Part shown: positions 30,566 to 31,034 of the stretch, piece after piece
Position numbering within the stretch: the stretch's first letter is position 1
Layout of the letters: the number at the start of each line of letters is the position of its first letter
DNA from: an uncultured Lachnospiraceae bacterium
GTDB lineage: Bacteria > Bacillota > Clostridia > Lachnospirales > Lachnospiraceae
Direction: 5' to 3'
NCBI GenBank assembly: GCA_910580015.1
Contig: CAJTVT010000036.1
Span: 1-31,034, forward strand
Length of the DNA: 31,034 nucleotides
Program-made: the position numbers and the translations under genes
Notes under the pieces: model-generated
What the model was told of the DNA's origin: nothing
Database searches by the model: none
The model's input: the letters and a program-made list of their open reading frames with translations, nothing else

Positions 30566-30611
30566 CAGCGGAACGCTTCATACCCGTTTCCGGGGCAGCG
30601 GAACCGTTCAT
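30566..30611. repeat. Direct repeat and GC-rich palindromic element, copy B (rpsJ-rplC gap)
   Basis: Two 16-bp direct repeats, CAGCGGAACGCTTCAT (30566-30581) and CAGCGGAACCGTTCAT (30596-30611), differ at two positions. Between them, partly overlapping the second, is CCCGTTTCCGGGGCAG (30583-30598), which matches copy A in the rplB-rpsS gap at 15 of 16 bases. CGGTTCCG/CGGAAACG can pair with one mismatch. Function is unknown. Confidence 0.45.
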
Positions 30612-30675
30612 CCTAGAACAGTAAAATATACAATGAATACTTGTTATATTTAACCCTTCAGGATTGTTACCTTAA

Positions 30676-30993
30676 TTATTTGTTTTTCATCTTGATATCA
30701 ATATATACACCAGCAGGCATTTCCAATCTGGATAATGCATCCACTGTCTTCTGGGTTGGTGTAATGATATCAATCAGCCTCTTATGGGTCCTCTGCTCAA
30801 ACTGCTCTCTGGAATCTTTATACTTATGAACAGCTCTCAAAATGGTAACTACTTCCTTCTTTGTAGGAAGAGGCACCGGTCCGCTCACCTTTGATCCGTT
30901 CTTCTTAACAGTTTCGATGATTTTCTTCGCAGATGCATCCACTAACTGATGGTCATATGCCTTCAGTGTGATTCTCATAACTTGACTTGCCAT
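30676..30993 (-). CDS. rpsJ: 30S ribosomal protein S10
   Basis: S10 belongs to the 30S head and, as NusE, also to transcription antitermination complexes with NusB. The 105-residue product starts MASQVMRITLKAYDHQLVDA and contains SGPVPLPTKKEVVTILRAVH with the family signature PLPT, then THKRLIDIITPTQKTVDALS and the C-terminal strand. ATG at 30993 is preceded by AAAAGGAGG, but a run of seven T's lies between the ribosome binding site and the start, giving an 11-base spacing. It is the first S10-operon gene; its promoter and most of its leader are beyond the right edge. Confidence 0.97.
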   Translation of the reverse strand: MASQVMRITLKAYDHQLVDASAKKIIETVKKNGSKVSGPVPLPTKKEVVTILRAVHKYKDSREQFEQRTHKRLIDIITPTQKTVDALSRLEMPAGVYIDIKMKNK

Positions 30994-31034
30994 AAAAAAA
31001 GCCGCCTCCTTTTCGCACTTTACTTCAGTACGAC
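30994..31034 (-). other. Right-edge fragment of the S10 operon leader
   Basis: Only 41 nt upstream of rpsJ are visible. They include the AAAAGGAGG ribosome binding site and a T7 tract directly before the ATG. Any promoter or L4-responsive leader structure would lie outside the window. Confidence 0.6.

Noticed and set aside
30994..31034. GGCGGC followed by T7 before rpsJ as a terminator
   Set aside because: No matching upstream arm is visible in the window and the T-tract abuts the rpsJ start codon.

Overview
The window is a compact, almost entirely minus-strand block of core gene-expression genes from a low-to-mid GC Gram-positive anaerobe. Protein features point to Clostridia, most likely Lachnospiraceae: a zinc-type S14, a KOW-domain gene between map and infA, an EF-G with an extra loop before its DTPGH motif, GGAGG-type ribosome binding sites throughout, and a secreted CotH-like protein with a (DKPVDPDD/NP)n stalk and C-terminal FN3-like domains. 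The genus cannot be fixed from the sequence alone.

Reading in the direction of transcription (high to low coordinates): (1) 30993-18212 is a complete S10-spc ribosomal protein run: rpsJ, rplC, rplD, rplW, rplB, rpsS, rplV, rpsC, rplP, rpmC, rpsQ, rplN, rplX, rplE, rpsZ, rpsH, rplF, rplR, rpsE, rpmD, rplO, secY, adk, map, a KOW protein and infA. Spacing is tight, with several 1-nt stop/start overlaps. The usual continuation (rpmJ, rpsM, rpsK, rpsD, rpoA, rplQ) is absent. (2) An inverted repeat with a U-tract follows infA, then a lone ECF-type sigma factor gene (18101-17541). (3) rpoB and rpoC follow, driven by a strong SigA-type promoter at 17461-17490 and preceded by a leader hairpin; a terminator-like hairpin follows rpoC. 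(4) Two accessory genes sit next: a secreted CotH-kinase-family surface protein (9632-6639) with its own terminator, then, after a 658-nt AT-rich gap, a hemerythrin / CheX-like / response-regulator fusion (5980-4625). (5) The str operon rpsL-rpsG-fusA starts from a perfect TTGACA-N17-TATAAT promoter. tuf has its own TTGAAA-N17-TATAAT promoter and runs off the left edge, with roughly 30 C-terminal residues missing.

Most of the window makes the translation and transcription machinery: ribosomal proteins, EF-Tu, EF-G, IF-1, RNA polymerase beta and beta', the SecY channel, adenylate kinase and methionine aminopeptidase. The common order is rpoBC-str-S10-spc-alpha. Here S10-spc lies upstream of rpoBC, a sigma factor occupies the junction, and a surface protein plus a probable oxygen- or redox-sensing regulator separate rpoC from rpsL. 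These accessory genes, the gap between them (which holds a perfect FNR-type palindrome), and several structured intergenic regions (rpsL-rpsG, the rpoB leader, adk-secY, and gaps in the S10 operon) are the parts most worth following up. No tRNA, rRNA, CRISPR array, transposase or phage gene was seen.
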